Below are positions 1 to 8,262 of a stretch of 24,651 nucleotides of DNA, in pieces. Both the position numbers and the translations under genes were made by a program. The notes below the pieces were generated by a model. That model ran no database searches, was not told where the DNA came from, and worked only from the letters and a program-made list of their open reading frames with translations. The DNA comes from JAGTVG01 sp964389805 (GTDB taxonomy: Bacteria > Bacteroidota > Bacteroidia > Cytophagales > Cyclobacteriaceae), in contig CAYMFU010000082.1 of assembly GCA_964389805.1 (NCBI GenBank), positions 1-24,651 of the forward strand, read 5' to 3'. The stretch's first letter is position 1. Every line of letters begins with the position of its first letter.

Positions 1-72
1 AATATTGACGATGAATCATTGATACCGGATCTTGACATATCGATCGCGGTGGAGATGACACTTACAAAATAA
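1..72 (+). CDS. C-terminal fragment of an unidentified protein
   Basis: The window opens in a reading frame with 23 sense codons that ends at TAA (70-72). The fragment is acidic in its first half and ends in short hydrophobic/polar alternation (…AVEMTLTK), as in a final beta strand. No domain can be named from this much. A small inverted repeat follows at 97-115 and the next gene starts 98 bases later. A 23-codon open frame can occur by chance, so the call rests mainly on its position ahead of a same-strand gene. Confidence 0.4.
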   Translation, partial: NIDDESLIPDLDISIAVEMTLTK

Positions 73-96
73 TTGATCGCTGAAGAAAATGAATTG

Positions 97-115
97 GATT
101 GTTATATAAACAATC
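97..115. repeat. Short perfect inverted repeat upstream of the phosphoesterase gene
   Basis: GATTGTT and AACAATC are exact inverted arms of 7 bp around ATATA. The repeat lies 25 bp after the stop of the preceding frame and 55 bp before the next ATG. It has no adjacent T-run, so it is a weak terminator at best. It could equally be an operator. Function is inferred only from position. Confidence 0.4.
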
Positions 116-170
116 AGGCCAATTATTTATTTTTACGAACACAACACTTTCGATCAAAGAACATTGAGGA

Positions 171-1328
171 ATGAGGAAGGGATTATTTTTACTTGGCCTA
201 CTGTTTAGCTGCATAACAATCGATTATAGTAAAGCGCAGGGAAAAAGTGATATAACAATCACACATGGTCCATATCTGCAAAATGTGACACAAACGGGAG
301 CAACTGTAATATTCAATTCCAATAAGCTAATTGTTCCGGGCATAATGATAAGACCTGTAGGCGGTGAATTTAAATTAATTCAAAATAGCCACGAAGGCCT
401 GGTGGATGTTGGAGATAATATTCACAAAGTTCGTCTGGATCACCTTCAGCCTGGCAAAGAATATGAATACCGTTTGTTTGCGTGTGAAATCATAGACTAT
501 CGCCCCTATAAATGTACTTTTGGCGATACATTAATTTCCGAAATCTATAAATTTAAAACGTTTACATCAGAGAGTGATCCAATCAACTTTACGGTATTTT
601 GCGATATTCATGATCGTGCGGCCAAACTTGGACAATATCTGGATCATAATGAAATTGAAAAACAGGATTGCTATTTCCTAAATGGAGATATTATGGGGCA
701 TATTGAAGAGGAGCAGCAGTTATTCTCGAGCTTTCTGGATACATGTGTTAGCAGGTTTGCAACTGAGAAGCCTTTCTTTTATGTCAGGGGCAATCATGAA
801 ACTCGCGGTAAGTTCGCCCGGCAATTAATCAACTATCTGGATTTCGCCGAAAATACGTATTACTTTGCTCAAACTATTGGCCCGGTTCGTTTTGTAGTTC
901 TTGATGGCGGAGAAGACAAACCAGACACGAGCAGGGAATATTCTGGTTTGGTGGATTTCGATTCATACAGATATAAGGAATTGGAATGGTTGAAAAGGGA
1001 AGTAGAAGGGAATGAATTCCAAAATGCTCCGTTTAAGGTTGTAATAATCCACATGCCAATCATAGAAAATGAGAAAAACTGGTATGGCATGTCATTTTTA
1101 GCTCAATATTTTGGTCCCGTTTTGAAGGAAGCGGGAATTGATTTAATGATCAGTGGACACACCCACCGGAATGCCTGGATAGATTCAGATAAATCAGGCT
1201 TTGGTTACCCTGTTCTGATAAGTTCAAACAATCATTTTGTTGAAGCAATGGCTGATGAAAAAGAAATATCGCTGGTTCTGAAAGACATTAATGGAAAGGT
1301 GGTAGAGGAATATAATTGTATAAATTGA
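171..1328 (+). CDS. Secreted calcineurin-like metallophosphoesterase (purple acid phosphatase-like)
   Basis: 385 aa. Residues 1-22 form a signal peptide, probably cut after SKA, though an LFSC at 11-14 leaves a lipoprotein possible. Residues ~27-132 resemble the fibronectin-like N-terminal domain of purple acid phosphatases (HGPYLQN at 32-38). Residues ~138-360 are the metallophosphoesterase core with all the dinuclear metal motifs: DIH (D145, H147), NGD (D173), GNHE (N208, H209), IIH (H294) and GHTH (H330, H332). The protein should therefore be an active phosphomono- or diesterase outside the cytoplasm, for example scavenging phosphate from organic phosphate. The substrate cannot be read from the sequence. 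A purine-rich GAGGA directly abuts the ATG, which is too close for an ordinary ribosome site. The gene stands alone, with 74 bp before the next, unrelated gene. Confidence 0.88.
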   Translation: MRKGLFLLGLLFSCITIDYSKAQGKSDITITHGPYLQNVTQTGATVIFNSNKLIVPGIMIRPVGGEFKLIQNSHEGLVDVGDNIHKVRLDHLQPGKEYEYRLFACEIIDYRPYKCTFGDTLISEIYKFKTFTSESDPINFTVFCDIHDRAAKLGQYLDHNEIEKQDCYFLNGDIMGHIEEEQQLFSSFLDTCVSRFATEKPFFYVRGNHETRGKFARQLINYLDFAENTYYFAQTIGPVRFVVLDGGEDKPDTSREYSGLVDFDSYRYKELEWLKREVEGNEFQNAPFKVVIIHMPIIENEKNWYGMSFLAQYFGPVLKEAGIDLMISGHTHRNAWIDSDKSGFGYPVLISSNNHFVEAMADEKEISLVLKDINGKVVEEYNCIN

Positions 1329-1402
1329 CACAGGGTATAATAAATAATAATTGAACGGACTTAATATTATAACTTGTTGAGGTGGGTGATTAAGCTTTTG
1401 AT

Positions 1403-3820
1403 ATGATGAAAAACAAGACTATCCTATATTTTACATTTCCCTTTCTATTTCTTATCCCATTGCATTTACAATCACAAGAAGTTGTAATCAATGAATTTTT
1501 AGCTTCGAATTCAACCATTAATACCGATCCGGATTTTAATGAATTCTCAGACTGGATCGAACTCTATAATCCACAGGACAAGAGTATTGATCTCAGCAGG
1601 TGGTTTCTCACTGACGATTTGGCTGATACTACAAAATGGCAGGTTCCCGATGGAATTTCCATCTTATCAGGCGATTATTTGATCTTCTGGGCTGATAACA
1701 GGAATGAAAACCTGGAAGCTATTCATTCCAATTTTAAATTGTCGAAAGATGGGGGAGTAATTTTTTTATACGATTCGAATAGAACAATTGTCGATTCCAT
1801 TTCCTATAAGAACCAGTATGTAGATATATCCTTCGGCCGTCAACCCGATGGCGGCCCGGATTGGGTCTATTTTGAAACACCTTCTCCGGGATCAAGCAAT
1901 TTATCGGATCCCTACCTGAAAACTACAAATCCACAATTCTCGTTGTCACCAGGATTCTATACGGAAAATCAAACTCTGGTACTTTCAAACAATGATCCAC
2001 TTGCAACTATACGATACACGACGAATGGTGATGAACCTACTGAATCTTCCCCGGTTTATACTGCTCCATTACAAATACAATCTCGATCGGGCGAGGCAAA
2101 TGTATTGTCAATGATCAGAACCAACAGGGATCCCTACCTTTGGTTACCGGATTGGGTGCCACCGGAGGGAGAAGTATTTAAAGCTACCATAATTAGGGCA
2201 AGATCATTCAGGGATAGCTATCACCCAAGTGATATTGTAACCGGTTCTTATTTTGTGGATCCTGAAATAACTCAGAGATATGCTACTTTACCCGTCATAT
2301 CTCTAAACACTGATTATGAAAACCTCTTTGATAATAATTCCGGGATTTATGTTCCTGGAGTTTATCATCAGCCTGGGAATAGTGGAAGTGGCAACTACTT
2401 TCAGGATTGGGAAAAACCAGCACATATCGAATTATTTGAACCAGGCGGGAATTTAGCATTCAAACAGGATGTTGGCATATCCATACAAGGGGGGACATCG
2501 CCGGCAAGTCCTCAAAAAGGATTACATGTCATTGCCCGAAGTGAATACGGGAAAAATAGAATTTCCTACCCAATTTTTAAAAACGATCCCTCAAAGGCAA
2601 AAGATCTGACTGAATACAAGAGGTTTATTATCCGGGCGTGGGGAAGTCTGATCACAGGAAGCTTGTTTAATGATGCGTATGCACACAGGCTTATGGCGAA
2701 AAGCGATTTAGATATTATGGCCTATCAACCTGCAATCGTTTTTATTAATGGAGAATACTGGGGAATACATGAACTTAGGGAGGCCAGTAAAAATTCATGG
2801 TATTATCAATATCATTACAACATCGATCGCGACGATCCCGGATATGATATATTAATTCACACTAAGCGCAACGGAAATCCTTATCCGGAGGTGGATGAAG
2901 GCGATGATCAACACTGGAATAATATAATTGACTTTATCAACAGGGAGAACATGAATCTGCATGAGAATTATGATCATCTGAAAACGCTGATTGATATCGA
3001 CAATTTTATAACCTATATGGGGCACTGTATATATGTTGGCAAGTGGGACTGGCCCAATAATAATGATGCCAGCTGGCGGCCGCGGACTAATGATGGCAAA
3101 TGGAAATGGATACAATACGATATGGAGACAAGTTTTGGGGTTGCCACAAATCTAGGACCTCAATATTCAGAGCTGGGGCCACAGATCAATATGCTTGAAG
3201 CTGCTATAAGAGGTATTGATATACCCGGATTTGAAAGATATGGCCCGCATCCAATATTTAAGAAAATATATACAAACGAGGAATTTAAAAGATCATTTTT
3301 GGACTGGTTTGATGCCCGCTTCATCAATGAATTCCATCCGGATACCATGAATTTGAAATTGGATTATATGGCCGCAGAAATAAGACCGTATATGGAGGAA
3401 TACAAGCACCGATGGCCTTTCATTAATGATGCAAATGTTGACTGGGAAAACTCAATTGAACAAATCAAAGAATATAACAGGTTGCGTCCTGATTATATGA
3501 AAAGCCATTTGCTTGAATATGAACAAGTAACTTCTATCGATGAGATTAACCTGCAACAAGAATATAAGCTATTCCCTAATTATCCTAATCCTTTTAACCT
3601 CACAACCCGTATTGACTACCGAATTCCTGCAGGAGATAGAATAGTTCTTGAAGTATTCAATTCACAAGGTCAGAAAATCGAATCATTTAGTAAAACTCAT
3701 GCAGAAGGCGGACGGTTCTTTATGGATCTGAATATGAAAAATCAAAAGCCTGGAATCTATTTTTATACATTGAAAACAGATAACATTTATATTGCACGAA
3801 AAATGTCCTTGATTAGATAG
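1403..3820 (+). CDS. Secreted LTD / CotH-kinase-like protein with T9SS sorting domain
   Basis: 805 aa. Signal peptide 1-24 (two consecutive ATGs, so the start could be residue 2). A lamin-tail-like domain spans ~25-165 (VVINEFLASN, WIELYNP). A chitobiase C-terminal-like sandwich lies at ~176-226 (IRYTTNGDEPT). A CotH-type kinase-like fold spans ~295-640, with the typical FINGEYWGIHELRE segment (447-460) and a late WIQYDMETSFG (569-579). The type IX secretion C-terminal domain is at ~722-805, opening with FPNYPNPFN and ending in a basic MSLIR tail. Export through the outer membrane by T9SS, with surface attachment or release, is expected from that domain. CotH proteins of spores phosphorylate coat proteins. 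Whether these bacterial secreted relatives are active kinases or only structural is not shown by the sequence. Confidence 0.87.
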   Translation: MMKNKTILYFTFPFLFLIPLHLQSQEVVINEFLASNSTINTDPDFNEFSDWIELYNPQDKSIDLSRWFLTDDLADTTKWQVPDGISILSGDYLIFWADNRNENLEAIHSNFKLSKDGGVIFLYDSNRTIVDSISYKNQYVDISFGRQPDGGPDWVYFETPSPGSSNLSDPYLKTTNPQFSLSPGFYTENQTLVLSNNDPLATIRYTTNGDEPTESSPVYTAPLQIQSRSGEANVLSMIRTNRDPYLWLPDWVPPEGEVFKATIIRARSFRDSYHPSDIVTGSYFVDPEITQRYATLPVISLNTDYENLFDNNSGIYVPGVYHQPGNSGSGNYFQDWEKPAHIELFEPGGNLAFKQDVGISIQGGTSPASPQKGLHVIARSEYGKNRISYPIFKNDPSKAKDLTEYKRFIIRAWGSLITGSLFNDAYAHRLMAKSDLDIMAYQPAIVFINGEYWGIHELREASKNSWYYQYHYNIDRDDPGYDILIHTKRNGNPYPEVDEGDDQHWNNIIDFINRENMNLHENYDHLKTLIDIDNFITYMGHCIYVGKWDWPNNNDASWRPRTNDGKWKWIQYDMETSFGVATNLGPQYSELGPQINMLEAAIRGIDIPGFERYGPHPIFKKIYTNEEFKRSFLDWFDARFINEFHPDTMNLKLDYMAAEIRPYMEEYKHRWPFINDANVDWENSIEQIKEYNRLRPDYMKSHLLEYEQVTSIDEINLQQEYKLFPNYPNPFNLTTRIDYRIPAGDRIVLEVFNSQGQKIESFSKTHAEGGRFFMDLNMKNQKPGIYFYTLKTDNIYIARKMSLIR

Positions 3821-3823
3821 TAT

Positions 3824-3855
3824 AAGCCTCCAGTATACCCACATTATCTGGGCTT
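3824..3855 (+). terminator. Candidate hairpin terminator after the CotH-like gene
   Basis: AAGCC (3824-3828) plus CAG (3831-3833) pair with CTG (3848-3850) plus GGCTT (3851-3855), an 8-bp stem with a 2-nt bulge. It starts 4 nt after the stop codon and is followed by T-rich but not pure-T sequence. Position favours a terminator, but the weak T-tract keeps confidence modest. Confidence 0.4.
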
Positions 3856-3923
3856 TGATATTAATTCTACTTTTCTTATATTATAGATATCATTTTTTGT
3901 CAAATCCGCTAAAATAATCAACA

Positions 3924-4124
3924 ATGAAATGGTTAAATAAGATTTTCAACACGCTATGGTTCAATTTATTTATGGCTATATTGTCAACAATAGCCTTAAT
4001 TAAACATCTGTACAATAATTATACATCTGGTGATTACTATCAGAATGGGATTTTTATTATCGTATGGGCTGTTCTGGTCTTCTATTTTTTCAGAGCTTCT
4101 CTGAAGCGGATAAAGACTGACTAA
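3924..4124 (+). CDS. Small two-helix membrane protein, unknown function
   Basis: 66 aa with hydrophobic segments at ~9-27 and ~42-57 joined by a short polar loop (NNYTSGDYYQN). Both termini are basic (MKWLNK, SLKRIKTD), so by the positive-inside rule both should face the cytoplasm. No family is recognised. It stands alone between a CotH-like gene and a desaturase gene, ~300 bp from the latter. The paired helices and basic ends support a real small gene rather than a chance frame. Confidence 0.65.
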   Translation: MKWLNKIFNTLWFNLFMAILSTIALIKHLYNNYTSGDYYQNGIFIIVWAVLVFYFFRASLKRIKTD

Positions 4125-4380
4125 TCATATTATCCACAACAGAAACAAACCCAAAATCAACATTTATTTTTAATTAAACTTTACAATGTGATATTGGAGC
4201 CTGTTCGGATAATAATGTTTCCGATTGAATATATTTGATCCATTGACTATCGGGCAAAAAAGCACTTCATATCACCCTGCCTGGCATCCAGTGGTCAGTT
4301 TATCCACATCATAGTGTATTAAAATGCAGGACCAGCGAACATGAAATGATCAATTAAGCCAATTTTTAATAATTATCTTC

Positions 4381-4388
4381 TATTTTTG
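4381..4388 (+). promoter_or_regulatory. Candidate -7 element of the desaturase gene
   Basis: TATTTTTG matches the Bacteroidota -7 consensus TAnnTTTG exactly, 34 bp before the desaturase ATG. No good TTTG box lies 19-21 bp upstream, so only half the promoter is convincing. The rest of the gap 4125-4380 is AT-rich, with no gene or strong repeat that I can support. Confidence 0.45.
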
Positions 4389-4422
4389 TACGATTTACTA
4401 ATAACTAATAAAGGAATTTAAG

Positions 4423-5553
4423 ATGAGTTTGAAGCGCATATATTGGCCAATATTTATATTTATAACCTTGTACCATATTCTGGTATTGGCTGGAGCACCC
4501 TTTTATTTTTATTATACGCCACCATCGTGGTCCATGGTATTGGTTACGATTATATTATTTATTCTAACTGGAATCAGTATTACAGCAGGATATCACCGGC
4601 TATACTCTCACCGGGCCTATAAAACGAATAAATTTGTTGAAGTTCCCCTGATATTCCTTGGGACCATGGCGGGTCAGGGAAGTATTCTGAGATGGACCAA
4701 TGACCACCGTTTACACCATAAACACGTTGACACAAATCAGGATCCCTATTCCATTAAGAAAGGATTCTGGCATGCACATATTCTCTGGCTGTTTGAAAAA
4801 CCGGATCCCATCATTCCCGGGCTGGTGGCTGATCTTACAAAAAACAAACTGCTCGTTTTTCAGGACAGGTATTATGGCACTTTGTTCTTCCTGACCAACA
4901 CACTGGTTTCCATAGCTCTAGGATGGTGGATAAATGACTTTGTTGGCGCTTTCTTCCTGGCATGGTGGGTACGTCTGTTCGCTGTACATCATTGCACCTG
5001 GTTTATTAATTCCCTTGCGCATACCTGGGGATCCAAAAGCTATTATAAGGAGCTGTCAGCCGTGGATAATTACCTGATCTCACTATTGACTTTTGGTGAA
5101 GGATACCATAATTATCATCATTATTTTGCTTCCGATTACAGAAATGGCATTAGATGGTACCATTTTGATCCCACCAAATGGCTAATCTGGATCCTTAGTA
5201 AAACAGGACAAGCGAATAACCTTAAAAGATTCGATGATTACCGGATCAAGAAACAGATCCTTAAAAATGATAAAATACTTTTGACCGACCGGTTGGTCCA
5301 ATTAACTTACATCAAAAAAGAGGAGTTGGAACATACAATCAGGGAAACTTTTGATTCAATTTCCCAAAAAATGACTGATATAAAGCGCCTTAAAGAAAGA
5401 TACCTTGAGTTTAAAGATAAGGATATCTCAGGCAAGGTGATCGACGATCTTAAATTCGAGATCAATAAAATGCAAATGAAGCTTTCGGAAGATATTAAAG
5501 CCTGGCAGCAACTTTTCAATGGCATTATGAAACTGCAACCCATCAGAGTTTAA
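4423..5553 (+). CDS. Membrane acyl-CoA delta-9-type fatty acid desaturase
   Basis: 376 aa. It introduces a cis double bond into a saturated acyl chain, using a di-iron centre held by histidine boxes in the membrane. All three boxes are present: HRLYSH (58-63), HRLHH (95-99) and HNYHH (229-233), with the usual NDHR/HKHVDTNQDPYS context. Hydrophobic segments lie at ~8-30, 36-56, 155-172 and ~172-190. This matches stearoyl-CoA-type desaturases (the OLE1/SCD family) up to about residue 265. Residues ~290-376 form a charged, helix-prone extension rich in Lys, Glu and Ile/Leu that is not part of the catalytic fold. It may be a coiled coil. It does not look like the cytochrome b5 domain found in fungal homologues, so electrons must come from a separate donor. 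The gene converges on the tfoX-like gene, leaving 16 bp between stops. Confidence 0.92.
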   Translation: MSLKRIYWPIFIFITLYHILVLAGAPFYFYYTPPSWSMVLVTIILFILTGISITAGYHRLYSHRAYKTNKFVEVPLIFLGTMAGQGSILRWTNDHRLHHKHVDTNQDPYSIKKGFWHAHILWLFEKPDPIIPGLVADLTKNKLLVFQDRYYGTLFFLTNTLVSIALGWWINDFVGAFFLAWWVRLFAVHHCTWFINSLAHTWGSKSYYKELSAVDNYLISLLTFGEGYHNYHHYFASDYRNGIRWYHFDPTKWLIWILSKTGQANNLKRFDDYRIKKQILKNDKILLTDRLVQLTYIKKEELEHTIRETFDSISQKMTDIKRLKERYLEFKDKDISGKVIDDLKFEINKMQMKLSEDIKAWQQLFNGIMKLQPIRV

Positions 5554-5569
5554 GTTCTGAGCGAGGTGT

Positions 5570-5917
5570 TCAATTAGCAGGAGGGTCCATATTTTTTTTC
5601 TTCTTTTTTGGTTTTGGTTCGGGAAGTTCCGCAACGGTTATTTTTACCAGTTGGCTTATCCAGTCACGGTCCTCCACTTTATCTTCAATAAGGAAACTCG
5701 GTTTTGCGCCTGGATAAGGTGGGGCTTCTACGACATTGCCAATAAATACCCTTCCTGCCTCAGTTGGCTTGACAAACAGTTTATTATCACAAATAAGTCC
5801 AAAAATTTTTTCATTTGAGTACACTCCATATTCTCCAAACATCTTTTTAGCAGTAATTTGACCAGCATTTTTAATTTGGCCTACAACAAAGTCAACATAA
5901 TCCTGATTAGATGCCAT
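5570..5917 (-). CDS. TfoX N-terminal-domain protein
   Basis: 115 aa from the ATG at 5917. An upstream in-frame start would add 17 residues of AT-rich sequence unlike the family, so I reject it. The TfoX/Sxy N-terminal fold is clear: MFGEYGVY (26-33), IFGLICDNKLFVKP (38-51), then PPYPGAKPSFLIED (66-79). The TfoX C-terminal domain is absent, as in most short bacterial members. In Haemophilus and Vibrio, TfoX/Sxy activates competence genes with CRP, but single-domain members in Bacteroidota have no assigned role, and competence should not be inferred. The protein ends in a lysine-rich tail (PKPKKKKKN, 101-109) that could bind nucleic acid. No operon partner is seen. Confidence 0.85.
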   Translation of the reverse strand: MASNQDYVDFVVGQIKNAGQITAKKMFGEYGVYSNEKIFGLICDNKLFVKPTEAGRVFIGNVVEAPPYPGAKPSFLIEDKVEDRDWISQLVKITVAELPEPKPKKKKKNMDPPAN

Positions 5918-6227
5918 AATAAGTTCTATTTGATTAAAGTATTGAAATATAAAACAATTCTTCCACATTTATCTTATCTGGCTAAGGTCAAATATCGATG
6001 CTTGTTTAAAATTGGCATGGAATTTCACGGTGTCAAATACTGATCCTTTTTCACATGTTTGTTTCATTATTAAATAATAACTATTTCAGGATTAACTTTC
6101 AGGTTGGCAAAAATGCCAGGTCTCAATATATTAAACAGACCTCGCACTCTTTTAAAAGTGCTATGACAACAATTAAGAATTTATTCTGAAGTTCTAGGAG
6201 AAATCCTCCATTTTTCAATACAACAAA
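5918..6227. other. 310-bp gap with three small hairpins, no gene recognised
   Basis: This AT-rich interval lies between the tfoX-like start and the stop of the two-TM protein, both minus strand. It contains TGGCA-AAAA-TGCCA (6105-6118), an 18-bp near-palindrome GCACTcTTT/AAAaGTGC (6144-6161, one mismatch), and AGGA-GAAA-TCCT (6196-6207) followed by ATTTTT on the plus strand. The last could serve as a terminator for either strand. A TATATTTC at 5944-5951 (minus strand) resembles a -7 box for the tfoX-like gene but lacks a -33 partner. No convincing ORF is present. Confidence 0.5.
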
Positions 6228-6638
6228 TTACGTACGTGTAATTTTCTTCATCCAGCGCCAGTGGGTAATGAATAGGATAATACAAACCACCATAAGGATC
6301 CCACCGATCATCACATTCCGCATTGAACTATGCTGCGATGACTGGATCTTATCATTTTTGGCAGCTTCATACATACCTTCTAGTGTTTCATCATCCGGTA
6401 CATATGATGCCTGACCACCGCTTTCTGAAGCTGGCATTGATCGTAAAATATCCATTTTATAGTTCTCAAATGAGGCCAGGCTGGGCGCTTCTGGCGGGGT
6501 CCAGCCGGCGTGCAAAGGATCCCCCAGATCGAGGATAGCATTGACCAATGTACTTACCGATATTAAAAATGTAATGACAGCTGTAAGGCATACTGCATAG
6601 CCATAAATTTGAGCACCTACTTTTTGTGATTTTTCCAT
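6228..6638 (-). CDS. Hypothetical two-TM membrane protein
   Basis: 136 aa. Hydrophobic helices at ~11-36 and ~108-127 flank a 70-residue polar, acidic region (37-107, e.g. YVPDDETLEGMYEAAKND). The C-terminus is basic (HWRWMKKITRT), which predicts both termini in the cytoplasm and the middle region in the periplasm. The first helix could instead be mistaken for a signal peptide, but no cleavage site is evident. I do not recognise a family. The gene is divergent from the lipoprotein gene at 6844 with 205 bp between them, and no neighbour suggests its role. Confidence 0.7.
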   Translation of the reverse strand: MEKSQKVGAQIYGYAVCLTAVITFLISVSTLVNAILDLGDPLHAGWTPPEAPSLASFENYKMDILRSMPASESGGQASYVPDDETLEGMYEAAKNDKIQSSQHSSMRNVMIGGILMVVCIILFITHWRWMKKITRT

Positions 6639-6843
6639 TTTATTTGTTTTGGTTAGTAAAAATATATTTTAAGAGAATAGATCTTTTCATCTAAAGGCTG
6701 TCCCATATTACATCAACACATGGTGCCTTGAATTAGTTCCTTAGGATCTATGGTGCTGAGATGAATCCATTTTTTGGGAACCGGAATTCCTGATCTTATG
6801 TTATAATGATACATAGATACTTTTTTAACATAAACCCACTATT

Positions 6844-7932
6844 ATGAAAACACTCATTAAATTTCCATTTGTTTTAATTTGTATTATCTTCTTTACCTGT
6901 ACAGAGGAATCTTTTTTAGAACATCCGCAACCCATATCATTTGATTCTAATATCGAAGATGAGAATGCCCGTAAAGCCCCCGTATTTGATGATTTAGTAT
7001 TTCAAGAATCAGGTTTTTCAAGTTTTGTTTTTTATAATAATATAACGGGCCCGGATGGCATTCATTTACTCAATAATAATAAACTGCTGGTTACCAAAGA
7101 ATATGGAGGGGATGTTGGTATTTACCTCGCAAAACGAGGTGCTGAGTATGATCTAAAGGATGCCTTCTCCACGTTGAATCTTCCTTTTGATAGTCCTGAT
7201 GACATGCTCGCTGACGAGGCGGGTTATGTATACGTAGCTGATGGTCAGGCTAGAATCGTTTTTAGGCTTAATAGCAATGGAGGCAGTCCGATGCCTTTCG
7301 TTACACAGGCCACCACAGGATCAGTTGCTTTCAATCCTTTCGGTCTCACTATAGCTCCTCCGGGATTTGATGGCCCGAACGTTGACCCCGGAGATCTCAT
7401 AGTCTGTGATAATGGATTTTATTTACCGCCGGAAGATCCACCTGTTGTTCAAGAATTGCAGGCACTATGGGCTGTAAACAGATATACCGGTACAGCCAAA
7501 GCCATTGTTCAGGGTGATAATTTAGAAGGGGGCCCGATTAGAGCAGGTTTTAATTCTGAAGGGACATTGTTTGTAACGCTGAACTTAGGCCCGGGAGAAC
7601 CGAATAAAATGGTCTCAATAGATGCAAATGGAGATATAACTTCAATCAAGGATATCGTTGATGCTCCATTCTTCGCGATCCATCCGCTGACAGATGATAT
7701 TTATTACAAAATATTTGATTTAACGGATGAACCAGAAACCGGAGATGGCATTGGCCACATATACCGTATGTCAAAAGATGGCACAGGATCAACTTTGTTC
7801 GCATCAAACGTAGGAACAAGAAGAGCCGGAACTCAGGATATGATCTTTAACAGACAGGGTAGTACCCTCTTCGTCAGTCACAGAAATGAAAAAATGGTTG
7901 TTACAATTTATAGCAATAAACATAACTGGTAA
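6844..7932 (+). CDS. Beta-propeller lipoprotein (NHL/SMP-30-like)
   Basis: 362 aa. A short signal sequence ends at IFFTC, giving a lipidated Cys19. The acidic residues after it (CTEES) resemble the lipoprotein-export signals that send Bacteroidota lipoproteins to the cell surface, which is an inference. The body has recurring blade-like segments: GPDGIHLLNNNKLLVTKE (~64-81), SPDDMLADEAGYVYVADG (~118-135), FNPFGLTIAPPG (~161-172), IRAGFNSEGTLFVTLN (~236-251) and GTQDMIFNRQGSTLFVSH (~333-350). This spacing suits a six-bladed propeller of the NHL or SMP-30 superfamily. Such folds include lactonases and binding proteins, and no catalytic set can be assigned with confidence. The gene stands alone, 330 bp before another propeller gene. 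Confidence 0.75.
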   Translation: MKTLIKFPFVLICIIFFTCTEESFLEHPQPISFDSNIEDENARKAPVFDDLVFQESGFSSFVFYNNITGPDGIHLLNNNKLLVTKEYGGDVGIYLAKRGAEYDLKDAFSTLNLPFDSPDDMLADEAGYVYVADGQARIVFRLNSNGGSPMPFVTQATTGSVAFNPFGLTIAPPGFDGPNVDPGDLIVCDNGFYLPPEDPPVVQELQALWAVNRYTGTAKAIVQGDNLEGGPIRAGFNSEGTLFVTLNLGPGEPNKMVSIDANGDITSIKDIVDAPFFAIHPLTDDIYYKIFDLTDEPETGDGIGHIYRMSKDGTGSTLFASNVGTRRAGTQDMIFNRQGSTLFVSHRNEKMVVTIYSNKHNW

Positions 7933-8262
7933 ACTTTTTATCCGACAATTGCTTTTATGAGATAGTATTCAAAAACCATTAACCGCTTGCGACTGAAATA
8001 GTTTATCAAGCAGTAAATCACATCTCATTGGCTGAATTCCAATTCCGGAGAAACTGTAAAAATATCAGGAACAAGACAAACAATAGCACCAGAAACCCAG
8101 GCATAGGAGTATTTAAGCACAGCTTATAAATTTTTCGAACTTTTAAGATTTTTTCCTTATATTGTGAAGTTATACCTGATCCTAATCGTAATGGCGAAAG
8201 TGATTGGGTCAATTAAACTAAAATGAATCAATTAATGCTCATTGCATAATTTAAGATCCTAC
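7933..8262. other. 330-bp gap between two propeller genes
   Basis: No gene is supported here. A small inverted repeat, ATTGG-N7-CCAAT, lies at 8037-8053. TATATTG at 8158-8164 with an upstream TTTC about 21 bp away is a degenerate Bacteroidota-type promoter candidate for the Tat-exported propeller gene, leaving a leader of roughly 90 nt. Both are weak calls. The spacing argues that the two propeller genes are transcribed separately. Confidence 0.4.

Noticed and set aside
5570..5917. Natural-competence role for the TfoX-N protein
   Set aside because: Only the N-terminal domain is present and no competence gene is nearby. The name alone does not carry the function.
5918..5968. Upstream start for the TfoX-like protein
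   Set aside because: The added 17 residues are AT-driven and precede the family's usual N-terminus.
8018..8212. Minus-strand 64-codon ORF with a very hydrophobic stretch
   Set aside because: It begins with TTG, lies in AT-rich intergenic DNA, and the hydrophobic run follows from low-complexity T/A composition. No ribosome site, promoter or neighbour supports it.
8242..8262. TTG start that would lengthen the Tat-exported propeller by 7 residues
   Set aside because: The ATG at 8263 places the KRRSFLKK motif at the normal distance from the N-terminus.
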